Shown piece after piece: positions 63,808-64,000 of a DNA stretch of 64,000 nt. How positions within the stretch are numbered: position 1 is the stretch's first letter; each line of letters starts with the position of its first letter. The DNA is from JANQOH01 sp965201155. GTDB taxonomy: Bacteria; Pseudomonadota; Alphaproteobacteria; UBA7887. The notes under the pieces are model-generated. The model was not told where the DNA came from and did no database searches. It saw nothing but the letters and a program-made list of their open reading frames with translations. Position numbers and translations under genes: made by a program. Location of the stretch: assembly GCA_965201155.1 (NCBI GenBank), contig OZ241752.1, positions 1,488,001 through 1,552,000 on the forward strand, given 5' to 3'.

Positions 63808-64000
63808 ATGGAAGCTATGGGAGTCCCTCGATTTTCCCGGTGGTGCGGCGCTCTGGCAGCGGCGTTGTTGTTTGCGGTCCTGTGGGCAGCGCCCGGCGCG
63901 GCGCGGCAGGATGATCCGCGCCTCGACTCGCTGTTTGCCGCCCTGCAGGCGGAAACGCCGCCGGCAGATATGCGGCACATTGAACGCTCGATCTGGATCA
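63808..64000 (+). CDS. Start of an exported TPR-type protein, cut by the window end
   Basis: The frame opens with MEAMGVPRFSRW and a signal peptide (ALAAALLFAVLWAAPGAA). The mature part RQDDPRLDSLFAALQAETPP resembles the beginning of periplasmic tetratricopeptide proteins of alphaproteobacteria. Only 64 codons are visible. It is divergent from the AtuA-type gene. ATG codons at 63796, 63799 and 63817 are also in frame. Confidence 0.55.
   Translation, partial: MEAMGVPRFSRWCGALAAALLFAVLWAAPGAARQDDPRLDSLFAALQAETPPADMRHIERSIWI

Overview
This window is high-GC DNA from an alphaproteobacterium. The best evidence is the block hemJ-hemH-hemE on the minus strand beside ppsR-maf-aroE-coaE-dnaQ on the plus strand, an arrangement that flanks the replication origin in Caulobacter and relatives. 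A ferrochelatase with the Caulobacter-type cysteine pattern and a near-perfect ParB site (parS) at 20900-20915 fit this. The catabolic genes (leucine/terpenoid acyl-CoA degradation, fuconate-like sugar acid degradation, taurine-type dioxygenase, indolepyruvate:ferredoxin oxidoreductase) suggest an aerobic heterotroph. No species can be named from the sequence.

Layout. 0.15-2.9 kb: an exported nuclease and an M48 metalloprotease. 2.9-6.3 kb: a four-gene operon of two short-chain dehydrogenases, an FAH-family hydrolase and a D-2-hydroxyacid dehydrogenase. 6.3-12.4 kb: minus-strand housekeeping genes (HIT, hisE, hisI, tsaC/sua5, deoA, hemJ, hemH, hemE). 12.4-12.7 kb: intergenic candidate origin. 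12.7-20.9 kb: plus-strand ppsR-maf-aroE-coaE-dnaQ, a dioxygenase and iorAB-like genes, mostly overlapping. 20.9-27.0 kb: a compact minus-strand Mu-like phage cassette holding only regulators, lysis-type genes and the packaging machinery, with no capsid, tail or integrase gene.

27.1-43.2 kb is a defence island. It holds a type I restriction-modification locus (hsdM, a HepT-type gene, an MNT nucleotidyltransferase fused to hsdS, a DUF4365 gene, an unknown gene, the broken 5' end of a second hsdR, a RhuM-Fic fusion, hsdR). Next come a HigB toxin with a HigA-ImmA/IrrE fusion partner, then a tight three-gene operon of AAA ATPase, TOPRIM-like protein and DUF262 protein that may be an undescribed defence system.

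43.3-48.5 kb: liuC and liuD of leucine degradation, an MFS transporter, a Dyp peroxidase and a CAU-anticodon tRNA; here the plus strand is visibly C-rich, opposite to most of the window. 48.5-51.5 kb: an IS1595-family element carrying three passenger genes, joining two truncated host genes without a target duplication. 51.7-53.8 kb: an ORC-like ATPase and a glutathione S-transferase. 54.1-61.2 kb: a giant fibronectin-III/Ig-like autotransporter whose only credible start and signal peptide lie across a 17-C homopolymer. As sequenced it is out of frame; 15 or 18 C would restore it, so it looks phase-variable. A second frame break separates passenger from barrel. 61.6-64 kb: a ParDE toxin-antitoxin pair, an AtuA-family gene and the start of an exported TPR-type protein.

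Three large genes (hsdS, hsdR, autotransporter) each appear to lack one base. This may be real decay or residual sequencing error, and both readings are kept open.
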